From: Alcanivorax sp. UBA4485 | GTDB lineage: Bacteria; Pseudomonadota; Gammaproteobacteria; Pseudomonadales; Alcanivoracaceae | Direction of reading: 5' to 3' | Length of the DNA stretch: 19,309 nt | Assembly: GCA_002389055.1 (NCBI GenBank) | Contig: DGNT01000055.1 | Coordinates: 1-19,309, forward strand | Shown here: positions 1-6,965 of the stretch, one piece after another | Layout: each line of letters starts with the position of its first letter | How positions within the stretch are numbered: position 1 is the first letter of the stretch | Made by a program: the position numbers and the translations under genes | Notes under the pieces: model-generated | What the model was told of the DNA's origin: nothing | Databases searched by the model: none | What the model saw: the letters and a program-made list of their open reading frames with translations, nothing else

Positions 1-266
1 TTCAGGGCATGACCGTCACCGAAGTAAAAGGCTTCGGCCGTCAGAAAGGCCACACCGAGCTCTATCGTGGCGCCGAGTACGTGGTGGACTTCGTGCCCAA
101 GGTGAAGCTGGAGCTGGCGGTGGTCGACGAGCGCGTCGACCAGGCCGTGGAAGCCATCGCCCAGGCCGCCAGCAGCGGCAAGATCGGCGACGGCAAAATC
201 TTTATCACCGCGCTGGAGCAGGCGCTGCGTATCCGCACCGGTGAAACCGACGACGACGCCCTGTAA
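1..266 (+). CDS. glnK: PII nitrogen regulatory protein GlnK (3' part; 5' end outside window)
   Basis: The frame is open from the first base, so the gene starts before the window. The methionine at 9-11 corresponds to residue 28 of the usual 112-residue PII protein, and the visible 85 residues complete exactly that length. The T-loop is intact, with LYRGAEY carrying the uridylylation tyrosine (Tyr51 in family numbering, codon 78-80). The C-terminal PII signature SGKIGDGKIF is also present. PII trimers sense 2-oxoglutarate and ATP/ADP and, in the GlnK branch, plug the ammonium channel when nitrogen is plentiful. amtB follows after 9 bases, which is the classic glnK-amtB operon and the reason for calling glnK rather than glnB. 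The promoter, normally NtrC/sigma-54 dependent in this family, would lie upstream of the window and cannot be seen. GlnD, the modifying enzyme family, is encoded at the far end of this window. Confidence 0.95.
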   Translation, partial: QGMTVTEVKGFGRQKGHTELYRGAEYVVDFVPKVKLELAVVDERVDQAVEAIAQAASSGKIGDGKIFITALEQALRIRTGETDDDAL

Positions 267-271
267 GGAGG
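265..271 (+). promoter_or_regulatory. Shine-Dalgarno of amtB embedded in the glnK stop codon
   Basis: AAGGAGG lies four bases before the amtB ATG (276) and shares two bases with the glnK TAA stop (264-266). It is a near-perfect anti-16S match. It fixes the amtB start and implies that the two genes are translated from one message. Confidence 0.8.
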
Positions 272-275
272 CCCC

Positions 276-1565
276 ATGCGATATTTGATTGCGGGCCTTC
301 TGGCCCTGACGCCGTCTCTGGCGCTGGCGGATACCCTGGATAAAAGCGACAGCGCCTGGATTCTCACCGCCACCGCGCTGGTATTGTTCATGACCCTGCC
401 GGGCCTGGCCCTGTTCTACGGCGGCCTGGTGCGCAACAAGAACGTGCTGTCGGTACTGATGCAGTGCTTCGCCATCGCCTGCGCGGTGTCGCTGGTGTGG
501 CTGGTGGTCGGCTACTCCCTGGCGTTTTCCCACGGTGGCGCGGCCAACGCCTGGATCGGCGGCTTCAGTAATGTGTTCTTCGACGGCATCGGCCGCGACA
601 CGCTTGAAGGCAGCCTGCCCAAGAGTCTGCACGGTCTGTTCCAGATGACCTTCGCGATCATCACCCCGGCGCTGATTGTCGGCGCCTTCGCCGAGCGTAT
701 GCGTTTCGGCGCCATGCTGGCGTTCTCGGTACTGTGGGTGCTGGGTGTGTACGTGCCGGTGTGTCACTGGGTCTGGGGTGGCGGCTGGCTGGCCGAACTG
801 GGCCTGTACGACTTCGCCGGCGGCACCGTGGTGCACATTACCGCCGGTGTGGCGGCGCTGGTCGCGGCGGTGGTGCTGGGCCGCCGTCAGGACTGGCCCG
901 GCCAGGCCATGAAGCCCCACAACATGACCATGACGGTGATGGGCGCCGGCATGCTGTGGGTGGGCTGGTTCGGCTTTAACGGCGGCTCCGCCCTGGCCGC
1001 CGACGGCAACGCTTCCATGGCGATGCTGGTGACGCATATTTCCGCCGCCGCCGGCTCCCTGGCCTGGGTGACGCTGGAGTCGATCAAGTTCGGCAAGCCC
1101 TCGGCGCTGGGCATCGCCACCGGCATGGTGGCCGGCCTGGGCACCATTACTCCGGCGTCCGGTTTCGTGGGCCCCGGCGGTGCGCTGTTGATCGGTCTGG
1201 CCGCCGGTGTGATCTGCTTCTACATGGTGCTGGTGGTCAAGCAAAAGTGGCGCATCGACGATTCCCTGGACGTGTTCCCGGTGCACGGCATTGGCGGCGT
1301 GTTGGGCACGCTGTTGGCCGGCGTGTTCGCCTCCACGGAGCTGGGCGTGTTTTCCGGCTACGGCTTCGCCAAACCGGAGTACGGCATGCTGCAACAGGTG
1401 GGCGTGCAGGCGCTGGGCGTGGTCGCGACGTTCGTGTACACCGGCGTGGTCACGTTCTTGCTGCTCAAGCTGGTCGGCCTGTTTACGCCATTGCGCGTCA
1501 CCGCCGAGGAAGAGGCGCAGGGCCTGGATATCGCGCTGCACGAAGAGCGCGGCTACGACATCTAA
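276..1565 (+). CDS. amtB: Ammonium channel AmtB
   Basis: Encodes a 429-residue inner-membrane ammonium channel of the Amt/Mep/Rh family. Residues 1-18 look like a cleavable signal peptide ending ALA, followed by about eleven hydrophobic segments. The residues that define the pore are all visible. The twin histidines are His187 (in GGTVVHITAG) and His337 (in FPVHGIGG). Asp179 is the structural aspartate, Trp167 and Ser238 belong to the outer recruitment site, and Phe126 and Phe234 form the phenylalanine gate; positions were assigned by alignment from memory to E. coli AmtB His168/His318/Asp160. The cytoplasmic tail after about residue 405 is short and acidic. The channel works as a trimer that GlnK blocks when ammonium is abundant, and glnK lies immediately upstream with nine bases between the genes. 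Nothing looks truncated or unusual. Confidence 0.97.
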   Translation: MRYLIAGLLALTPSLALADTLDKSDSAWILTATALVLFMTLPGLALFYGGLVRNKNVLSVLMQCFAIACAVSLVWLVVGYSLAFSHGGAANAWIGGFSNVFFDGIGRDTLEGSLPKSLHGLFQMTFAIITPALIVGAFAERMRFGAMLAFSVLWVLGVYVPVCHWVWGGGWLAELGLYDFAGGTVVHITAGVAALVAAVVLGRRQDWPGQAMKPHNMTMTVMGAGMLWVGWFGFNGGSALAADGNASMAMLVTHISAAAGSLAWVTLESIKFGKPSALGIATGMVAGLGTITPASGFVGPGGALLIGLAAGVICFYMVLVVKQKWRIDDSLDVFPVHGIGGVLGTLLAGVFASTELGVFSGYGFAKPEYGMLQQVGVQALGVVATFVYTGVVTFLLLKLVGLFTPLRVTAEEEAQGLDIALHEERGYDI

Positions 1566-1572
1566 CGGCTTT

Positions 1573-1623
1573 GCCGGCCTTTCGCTTGCAAGCAAGCTCC
1601 CACAGCCCGCTCCCACAAGGGCT
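1573..1623 (+). repeat. REP-like palindromic element after amtB
   Basis: GCCGGCC at 1573-1579 is followed by a small hairpin, GCTTG-CAAG-CAAGC (1584-1597), and then GCTCCCACA (1596-1604). This is the layout of the well-known Pseudomonas REP unit, whose hairpin is GCGGG-CAAG-CCCGC followed by the same GCTCCCACA tail; the stem bases here differ but remain paired. A second tail, CCCGCTCCCACAA (1606-1618), follows as if a second unit had been truncated. AGCCC (1604-1608) and GGGCT (1619-1623) could form another short stem. The element is non-coding and may limit transcription or 3' decay after amtB. No second copy is visible in this window, so repeat status rests on family resemblance. Confidence 0.6.
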
Positions 1624-1665
1624 TCGCGCTGACCGTTTTGGCCTGGCCTGACCTCTGCCGGGTCA

Positions 1666-1692
1666 TTGTCAGGGCAGGGGGCTTTGTATAAG
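1666..1692 (+). promoter_or_regulatory. Putative sigma-70 promoter of the SCP2 gene
   Basis: TTGTCA (1666-1671) and TATAAG (1687-1692) resemble -35 and -10 boxes, with a rather short 15-base spacer. Transcription would start near 1699, leaving a leader of about 90 bases before the ATG at 1791. The prediction is by eye only. Confidence 0.35.
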
Positions 1693-1704
1693 GTACAGGA
1701 AAGT

Positions 1705-1722
1705 TTCGAACGCTCGTTTGAA
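1705..1722. promoter_or_regulatory. Operator-like palindrome upstream of the SCP2 gene
   Basis: TTCGAACGCTCGTTTGAA has two 8-base arms that match at 7 of 8 positions around a 2-base centre. It sits just after the predicted transcription start, where a repressor could block the polymerase. The inner part, CGAAC-N4-GTTTG, differs by one base from the published PsrA consensus (G/C)AAAC-N2-4-GTTT(G/C). PsrA is a TetR-family repressor released by long-chain fatty acids in Pseudomonas. Assigning the site to PsrA is inference; the palindrome itself is directly visible. Confidence 0.4.
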
Positions 1723-1790
1723 TATCGCTCAGGCGAATCGAGCGGCCCATGAACCCGGGCGTCGAGACCCTCGCAACCAAGGAGATAACA

Positions 1791-2177
1791 ATGAGCCTGG
1801 AATTTTTGTCCGACGAGTGGTTTGCAAAGGTTAAGGAAATCCGTGAGTCCGCCGGTGACGTGGAAGCGCCCGCCGCCCTCGCGGACCTGGTGATCAACAT
1901 CACCGTGAAAACCGATGACGGCGAGAAGCACATGGCGATGGCCGGTGGCATGATCGAGGAAGGTCACCATGACGACGCGCCCACCACCCTGATCCTGCCC
2001 GCTGATCTGGCCAAGCGCATCTTCATCGAAGGCGACCAGTCCGCCGGCATGCAAGGCTTCATGAGCGGCCAGATCAAGATCGAGGGCGACATGAGCAAGC
2101 TGATGGCGCTGCAGTCCGCTCAGCCCACCGACGAGCAGAAGCAACTGATGAAGCAGATCCAGGACGTAACCGCCTGA
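1791..2177 (+). CDS. Stand-alone SCP2 (sterol carrier) domain protein
   Basis: Encodes a 128-residue acidic protein that is essentially one SCP2 domain. The C-terminal half carries the typical SCP2 stretch FMSGQIKIEGDMSKLMALQS, which in the family lines the hydrophobic lipid-binding tunnel. There is no signal peptide or membrane segment, so a cytoplasmic carrier of fatty acids, acyl-CoA or similar lipids is likely; the actual ligand is not known. I place the start at the ATG at 1791 because AAGGAG lies just before it (1779-1784) and the family begins there. An ATG 14 codons upstream (1749) has no good ribosome site and would add a non-conserved leader. The gene appears to be a single transcription unit with its own promoter, a nearby palindrome and a strong terminator. 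UbiJ/UbiT-type accessory roles are less likely because those proteins have extra regions. Confidence 0.85.
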   Translation: MSLEFLSDEWFAKVKEIRESAGDVEAPAALADLVINITVKTDDGEKHMAMAGGMIEEGHHDDAPTTLILPADLAKRIFIEGDQSAGMQGFMSGQIKIEGDMSKLMALQSAQPTDEQKQLMKQIQDVTA

Positions 2178-2202
2178 ACCGGCTTTTTCATCCTTCTCGG
2201 TG

Positions 2203-2240
2203 AACGACAATGCCCGCCTCGCGCGGGCATTGTCGTTTTT
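2203..2240 (+). terminator. Strong intrinsic terminator after the SCP2 gene
   Basis: A perfect 15-base-pair stem (2203-2217 with 2223-2237) closes a 5-base loop and runs into TTTTT (2236-2240). The opposite strand has no T-run after the stem, so it works only for plus-strand transcription. It separates the SCP2 gene from yoaA. Confidence 0.93.
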
Positions 2241-2251
2241 GCGCCGCGCGG

Positions 2252-2281
2252 TTGGGCGCGGGCCGGGTTATCCGCTATCCT
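2252..2281 (+). promoter_or_regulatory. Putative promoter of the yoaA run
   Basis: TTGGGC (2252-2257), an 18-base spacer and TATCCT (2276-2281) could be a sigma-70 promoter. A promoter is expected here because the strong terminator just upstream cuts off read-through. No LexA-type box (CTG-N10-CAG) is evident at the right place. This was judged by eye. Confidence 0.35.
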
Positions 2282-2336
2282 CTCAGCCCCGAAAGCGGGT
2301 GTTTCCTCCCGCATGGCGAGACCCGAGAGACAGTGA

Positions 2337-4289
2337 GTGAACAGCGTCGGTGAATTCCAGAGTGCCCGCGATTACCTGAACGACAGCGCCCGCTTCGGCG
2401 GTTTGCTGGAGGGCTATCGTCCCCGCGAGGCGCAGTTGCGCATGGCGGACGCGGTGGCCGAGGCCATCGAGGCCCGTGGCACCCTGCTGGTGGAAGCGGA
2501 AACCGGCACCGGCAAGACGCTCGCCTATTTGCTGCCGGCGCTGTTGTCCGACGGCCCGACGCTGGTGTCCACCGGCACCAAAAGCCTGCAGGACCAGCTG
2601 TTCTTCAAAGACCTGCCGATGGTCCTCAAGGTGCTGGGCATGGCCCGCAAGGCGGCCCTGCTGAAAGGGCGCGCCAACTACCTGTGCCCCTACCGCCTGG
2701 AACTGCACCAGGAAGAAGCCCGCTTTCTCACCCGGGAAACCGCCGAGCAGATGCAGGTGGTGGCCCACTGGGCCGGGCGCACCCGCACCGGCGATATTGC
2801 CGAACTCAAACAGCTGCCCGAGGACGCGCCGGTGTGGCCCTGGGTGACCAGCACCGCGGACAACTGCCTGGGGACCGAGTGCCCCAAGTACAGCGAATGC
2901 CCGCTAATGAACGCGCGCAAGGAGGCTCAGGAGGCGGACCTGGTGGTGGTCAATCACCACCTGTTCTTCGCCGACGCGGCGCTGCGCGGCGAGGGCGTTT
3001 CCGAGCTGCTGCCCAGCGCCAACACGGTGATTTTCGACGAGGCCCACCAATTGCCGGAAATCGCCGCCAACTTTTTCGGCGATTCCCTGAGCACGCGCCA
3101 GGTGCAGGAGCTGGGCCGTGACGCGCTGTCCGAGGCGGCCCATTCCGCGCTGGATCTGGCCGCCCTCAACCAGACCGTGGCGGCGGTGGACAAGGCCTGC
3201 CAGGACCTGCGTCTGAGCCTGGGCGAGGCGGAGCGGCGCGCCCCCTGGTCGGAGGTGCAGGACAGCCCGGCGGTGGTGGAGGCCGGCACGGCGCTGCTGG
3301 ATGCGCTGGTGGATCTGGAAGCGTCGCTGGCGCCGCAGGCCAAGACCAGCCGCGGGCTGGACGCCTGCGCCCGGCGCGCCGCCGAGCAGGTGATCACCCT
3401 GAAGACCATTCTCGACGGGTCGGCACCCAACCGGGTCTACTGGTTCGAGACCTTCAAACGCACCCTGGTGCTGCACAGCACGCCGCTGTCGGTGGCCGCG
3501 CAACTGCGCGCCCAGCGCGAGAAACACCCCTGCACCTGGATTCTCACCTCCGCCACCCTGTCGGTGGCCGGCCGCTTCGAGCATCTGCAGAAGCGGCTGG
3601 GTCTGGAGGAGGCCGACACCCTGCGCCTGGAAAGCCCGTTCGATTTCAAACGCCAGGCGGTGTTCTATGTGCCCGAGGGGATGCCGGCGCCGTCCTCGCC
3701 GGATTACACCGCCACCCTCACCAAGGCGATGATTCCGGTGATCCGCGCCGCCGGCGGGCGTACCTTCTTCCTGTTCACCAGCCACCGCGCCTTGCGCGAA
3801 GCCGCCGGCCTGCTGCGCCAGGCGCAGCTCGAGTACCCGCTGCTGGTGCAGGGCGAGGCCGGCCGCCGCGAGCTGCTGGATAACTTCCGCAGCCTCGGCA
3901 ACGCGGTGTTGCTGGGCACCAGCAGTTTCTGGGAGGGCATCGACGTGCGCGGTGAAACCCTCAGTTGTGTGATAATCGATAAGCTACCGTTCGGCTCCCC
4001 GGGGGACCCGGTGGCGGCGGCGCGTATCGAGCACATCAACAGCAGTGGCGGTAACGCCTTCCGCGATTACCAGCTGCCCCAGGCGGTGCTGGCGTTGCGC
4101 CAGGGCGCCGGGCGCCTGATCCGCGACCCCAGCGACACCGGGCTGCTGGTGGTGGGCGACCCGCGCCTGATCACCAAGGGCTATGGGCGCCTGTTCCTGG
4201 ACAGCCTGCCGGGCATGACCCGCACCCGTAAGGCGGAGGTCGTGCAACGGTTTTTCACCTATATTGCCAACCGCGAGCACCTTCAATGA
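2337..4289 (+). CDS. yoaA: YoaA/DinG-family iron-sulfur DNA helicase
   Basis: Encodes a 650-residue superfamily 2 helicase of the XPD/DinG class, which unwinds damaged or structured DNA 5' to 3' with ATP. Visible motifs are Walker A AETGTGKT (54-61), DEAH (234-237), SAT (405-407) and the motif VI sequence QGAGRLIR (589-596). Four cysteines (Cys117, 177, 182, 188) in the spacing of the 4Fe-4S domain are present. The length matches E. coli YoaA (636) better than DinG (716), and tsaB is the direct neighbour, as in E. coli; both points favour yoaA. In E. coli YoaA works with the HolC subunit of DNA polymerase III. The start is a GTG at 2337; a stop codon sits directly in front of it, so no longer start is possible. 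The Shine-Dalgarno (GAGAGA, 2325-2330) is weak. The gene overlaps tsaB by four bases (ATGA). Confidence 0.93.
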   Translation: MNSVGEFQSARDYLNDSARFGGLLEGYRPREAQLRMADAVAEAIEARGTLLVEAETGTGKTLAYLLPALLSDGPTLVSTGTKSLQDQLFFKDLPMVLKVLGMARKAALLKGRANYLCPYRLELHQEEARFLTRETAEQMQVVAHWAGRTRTGDIAELKQLPEDAPVWPWVTSTADNCLGTECPKYSECPLMNARKEAQEADLVVVNHHLFFADAALRGEGVSELLPSANTVIFDEAHQLPEIAANFFGDSLSTRQVQELGRDALSEAAHSALDLAALNQTVAAVDKACQDLRLSLGEAERRAPWSEVQDSPAVVEAGTALLDALVDLEASLAPQAKTSRGLDACARRAAEQVITLKTILDGSAPNRVYWFETFKRTLVLHSTPLSVAAQLRAQREKHPCTWILTSATLSVAGRFEHLQKRLGLEEADTLRLESPFDFKRQAVFYVPEGMPAPSSPDYTATLTKAMIPVIRAAGGRTFFLFTSHRALREAAGLLRQAQLEYPLLVQGEAGRRELLDNFRSLGNAVLLGTSSFWEGIDVRGETLSCVIIDKLPFGSPGDPVAAARIEHINSSGGNAFRDYQLPQAVLALRQGAGRLIRDPSDTGLLVVGDPRLITKGYGRLFLDSLPGMTRTRKAEVVQRFFTYIANREHLQ

Positions 4290-4951
4290 CCTGCATTCTG
4301 GCCCTTGAAACCGCCACCGACGCCTGCTCCGTGGCGCTCTACCGCAACGGCGACATCCTCGAGCGTTTCGAGCCCGGCGCGCGCCGCCAGACCGAGCGCA
4401 TTCTGCCGCTGGTGGACGAACTGCTGGCGGACGCCGGCGTGACGCTGGCGGCGGTGGACGCTCTGGCGTTCGGCCATGGGCCGGGCGCGTTCACCGGGGT
4501 GCGCGTGGCCACCTCGGTGGCGCAGGGCCTGGCCTTCGCCCGCGACCTGCCGGTGGCCGGCGTGTCCACCCTGGCGGCCTGCGCCCTGGCGGCGTTCGAC
4601 CGCTACCCGCATCGGCCCCGGGTGCTGGCCGCGTTCGACGCGCGCATGGGCGAGCTCTATCTGGGCGCGTACCAATGCGGACCGGACGGCGTCGAGCCGC
4701 TGCTCGCCGACGGCCTGTTCCACCCGGACGCGGTGCCGGCGCTGGACGGCGACGATTGGCTGCTGGCCGGCTCCGGCGTCGTGTATCGGGAACAGATCGG
4801 TGCCCGCGTACGGCTGGCGGAGGTGGACGCTGACGTGGCGCCCCGCGCCGGCGCCGTGGCCCGCCTGGCGTTACCGATGGTGGAGCAGGGCCGCACCGTG
4901 CCGGCGGAACAGGCACAGCCGGTCTATCTGCGCGACCGGGTGGTGAATTAA
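4286..4951 (+). CDS. tsaB: TsaB, tRNA t6A37 synthesis protein
   Basis: Encodes a 221-residue member of the ASKHA fold family (formerly YeaZ). The N-terminus ILALETATDACSVAL and the motif GPGAFTGVRV (65-74) are diagnostic. TsaB is the partner that scaffolds TsaD and TsaE; this complex transfers threonylcarbamoyl from the TsaC product to A37 of tRNAs that read ANN codons, and it is essential in most bacteria. TsaB itself lacks the metal-binding catalytic motif of TsaD and acts as a dimerisation platform. The ATG overlaps the yoaA stop as ATGA, indicating translational coupling; yoaA-tsaB adjacency is also seen in E. coli. The length is close to E. coli TsaB (231). The other t6A genes are not in this window. 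Confidence 0.95.
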   Translation: MTCILALETATDACSVALYRNGDILERFEPGARRQTERILPLVDELLADAGVTLAAVDALAFGHGPGAFTGVRVATSVAQGLAFARDLPVAGVSTLAACALAAFDRYPHRPRVLAAFDARMGELYLGAYQCGPDGVEPLLADGLFHPDAVPALDGDDWLLAGSGVVYREQIGARVRLAEVDADVAPRAGAVARLALPMVEQGRTVPAEQAQPVYLRDRVVN

Positions 4952-4989
4952 GCCGCTGGCGTGCGGCAAAAAAAGGGAGAGCAATCACG

Positions 4990-5430
4990 ATGATCCATTG
5001 GGACCTGCCGGACGTGCACCAGATCGAAGTGGTGGTGGCGCCGGAATCCATCGACGTGCTCGGCCACGTCAACAACACCGAATACCTGCGTTACATGGAA
5101 AAAATCGCCTGGCAGCACACCCAGGTGCTGGGCCTGGGCTGGGACGAGTACCAGCGCTTGAACCGTTGCATGGTGGCGCGGCGCACCGAGGTGGATTATC
5201 TGGCGCCGGCGTTCGAAGGCGAAAAGCTGCTGATCGGCACCTGGATCGTCGACAACGACCAGCGTATCAGCATCACGCGCCGCTACCAGATCGTGCGCGA
5301 GAGCGACGGCGTGACGCTGCTGCGTGGCCGCACCAAGTGGGTGTGCGTGGCACTGGACTCGGGCAAACCCCGGCGCATGCCCCCGGAATTCCTGAGCGGC
5401 TATCAGCCGACGGCGAAGGAATCTTCTTAA
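4990..5430 (+). CDS. Acyl-CoA thioesterase, hotdog fold (YbgC/FadM-like)
   Basis: Encodes a 146-residue single-domain hotdog protein. The segment DVLGHVNNTEYLRYMEKIAW (residues 22-41) holds the conserved Asp/His-Val-Asn-Asn pattern of the 4HBT thioesterase family, with the active site near the start of the long central helix. Such enzymes hydrolyse acyl-CoA thioesters in the cytoplasm; chain length preference cannot be read from the sequence. Members next to cell-envelope genes are often YbgC-like, while FadM clears unusual beta-oxidation intermediates; I cannot choose between them. The start at 4990 is preceded by an A-tract and GGGAGA (4975-4980). The gap to tsaB is 38 bases, and uppP begins on the very next base after this gene's stop, so the two should be co-translated. 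Confidence 0.85.
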   Translation: MIHWDLPDVHQIEVVVAPESIDVLGHVNNTEYLRYMEKIAWQHTQVLGLGWDEYQRLNRCMVARRTEVDYLAPAFEGEKLLIGTWIVDNDQRISITRRYQIVRESDGVTLLRGRTKWVCVALDSGKPRRMPPEFLSGYQPTAKESS

Positions 5431-6228
5431 ATGGATAACGTCCAGGCTCTGATTCTCGCCCTGATTCAGGGTCTCACCGAATTCCTGCCGATCTCCAGCT
5501 CGGCACATTTGATCCTGCCGGCGCAGATGTTCGGCTGGCCGGATCAGGGCCTGGCGTTCGACGTGGCGGTGCACCTGGGCACGCTGCTGGCGGTGGTGGC
5601 CTACTATCGCCGTGACCTCTGGGCGATGACCCGGGGCGCCGGCGACGGCGTCATGCACCGACGCATGAACGCGGACCTGCGTTTGGGGCTGCTGGTGGTG
5701 CTGGCCACGGTGCCGGCGGTGGCGGCGGGTTTTCTGGCCAAGGATCTGATCGAGAACGAACTGCGCTCGGCGGCGGTGATCGCCGTTACCACCGTGGTGT
5801 TCGGCGTGTTGCTGTGGCTGGCGGATGTCTACGGTGCCCGCAAACGGGCGGTGGCCGAGCTGGGTGTGGGCAGCGCGCTGCTGATTGGCCTGGCCCAGGC
5901 GATAGCGTTGATTCCCGGCACGTCGCGCAGTGGCATCACTATCACCGCGGCGCTGGCGCTGGGCTTTCGCCGCGAGGACGCGGCGCGGTTTTCCTTCCTG
6001 TTGTCGATTCCCGTGATCCTCGGCGCCGGCCTGCTGAAAACCAAGGACCTGCTGGAAAGCAGCGTGCCGGTGGATTGGGGGCACATGGCCTTGGGCGTGG
6101 TGGTGAGCGCGGTGACCGCCTACCTGACCATCATGCTGTTCCTGCGGCTGCTCGACCGGGTCGGCATGCTGCCGTTCATGCTGTACCGCCTGCTGCTCGG
6201 GGCGGTGCTGTTGGTGTGGTTCGTGTGA
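5431..6228 (+). CDS. uppP: Undecaprenyl-diphosphate phosphatase UppP (BacA type)
   Basis: Encodes a 265-residue polytopic inner-membrane protein (E. coli 273). It removes one phosphate from undecaprenyl diphosphate, regenerating the lipid carrier for peptidoglycan and other surface polymers; overexpression is known to give bacitracin resistance. The family's active-site parts are present: QGLTE (13-17, the (E/Q)xxxE motif), PISSSAHL (20-27, with Ser23 and His26) and PGTSRSG (162-168, with Arg166). About seven to eight hydrophobic segments can be seen. The ATG follows the thioesterase stop with no gap, and GAAGGA at 5415-5420 inside the preceding gene serves as ribosome site. The 3' end overlaps rsmJ by four bases. 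The genes are not functionally related, so packing into one transcript is the main link. Confidence 0.96.
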   Translation: MDNVQALILALIQGLTEFLPISSSAHLILPAQMFGWPDQGLAFDVAVHLGTLLAVVAYYRRDLWAMTRGAGDGVMHRRMNADLRLGLLVVLATVPAVAAGFLAKDLIENELRSAAVIAVTTVVFGVLLWLADVYGARKRAVAELGVGSALLIGLAQAIALIPGTSRSGITITAALALGFRREDAARFSFLLSIPVILGAGLLKTKDLLESSVPVDWGHMALGVVVSAVTAYLTIMLFLRLLDRVGMLPFMLYRLLLGAVLLVWFV

Positions 6229-6965
6229 ACCTTGTGGGTCGCCTGCCCGGCGCCCCCGCCGTGGCGGGCAGCGTGGCGGTGACGTCGCCGCAGGCGGCCC
6301 GTGATGGCGGCCAGACGCTGGTGCTGGGGCCCGTCGGTGACCATGCTGCGTTGTCGCTGTGGGATCCGGCGGACCGCGCCACGCCGCTGAGCGTGGATTT
6401 CCTCGCCGGCCGGCAGGGCTACCGTCTGGCCGCGGACCGGGCCCGCCACGAGCGGCTGGTGAAAGCGCTAGGGCGCTGCCAGGACGGCGTCGACCGGGTG
6501 CTGGATCTGACCGCGGGCCTGGCGCGGGACGCGGCACTGATGGCCGCCGCCGGCTATCCGGTGAGCATGGTGGAGCGCCAGCCGGTGCTGCACGCGCTGA
6601 TCTCCGATGCGTTGGCGCGGGCGCAAGGGCAGGGCGCCGCCGCCTTGCTGACGCTGCTGGATAACGGCGACGCCGAGGCGCTGCCGCTGCCCGCCGGCCC
6701 CTGGCACGCGGTCTATCTGGACCCGATGTTTCCGGCGCGCGGCAAAAGCGCGGCGGTGAAGCAGGACCTGCAATGGCTGCAGCAGCTCTGCCCCTATCCC
6801 GACGACGAGGAGGAGCACCGCCTGTTGGACGTGGCGCTGAGTCTGCCCGCCCGCAAAGTCGTCATCAAACGGCCCCGCCGCGCACCGCCCCTGGCCGGCC
6901 GCGCGCCGCACCACGTCCTGGAAGGCAAGACCGTCCGCTTCGACGTCTACCATGGCAGTGGATAG
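6225..6965 (+). CDS. rsmJ: RsmJ, 16S rRNA (guanine-1516-N2) methyltransferase
   Basis: I place the start at the GTG at 6225, which overlaps the uppP stop as GTGA and gives 246 residues, close to E. coli RsmJ (250). The open frame runs further upstream, but that part is the shadow of uppP. The SAM-binding motif DLTAGLARDA (94-103), the catalytic-type motif YLDPMFP (164-170) and KRP (215-217) match RsmJ closely. The enzyme uses S-adenosylmethionine to methylate G1516 of 16S rRNA within the small subunit. There is no clear Shine-Dalgarno, so translation is probably coupled to uppP. The stop codon TAG (6963-6965) lies at the very edge of an inverted repeat array, and the last bases of the gene (GGATAG) merge into the repeat pattern. 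The natural C-terminus may therefore have been altered by a repeat insertion, although the conserved core is complete. Confidence 0.93.
   Translation: MNLVGRLPGAPAVAGSVAVTSPQAARDGGQTLVLGPVGDHAALSLWDPADRATPLSVDFLAGRQGYRLAADRARHERLVKALGRCQDGVDRVLDLTAGLARDAALMAAAGYPVSMVERQPVLHALISDALARAQGQGAAALLTLLDNGDAEALPLPAGPWHAVYLDPMFPARGKSAAVKQDLQWLQQLCPYPDDEEEHRLLDVALSLPARKVVIKRPRRAPPLAGRAPHHVLEGKTVRFDVYHGSG

Noticed and set aside
1749..1790. Upstream ATG giving the SCP2 protein 14 more residues
   Set aside because: It has no ribosome site, while AAGGAG stands before the ATG at 1791, where the conserved protein begins.
4952..4974. Hairpin GCCGC/GCGGC followed by seven A residues between tsaB and the thioesterase gene
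   Set aside because: The plus strand has A, not T, after the stem, and on the minus strand the T-run precedes the stem, so it is not an intrinsic terminator in either direction. The A-tract more likely helps ribosome binding.
4948..6537. 529-codon open frame on the minus strand opposite the thioesterase, uppP and rsmJ genes
   Set aside because: It lies antisense to three well-recognised genes and its product is low-complexity (Arg, His, Gln, Pro), as expected from the reverse reading of GC-rich codons.
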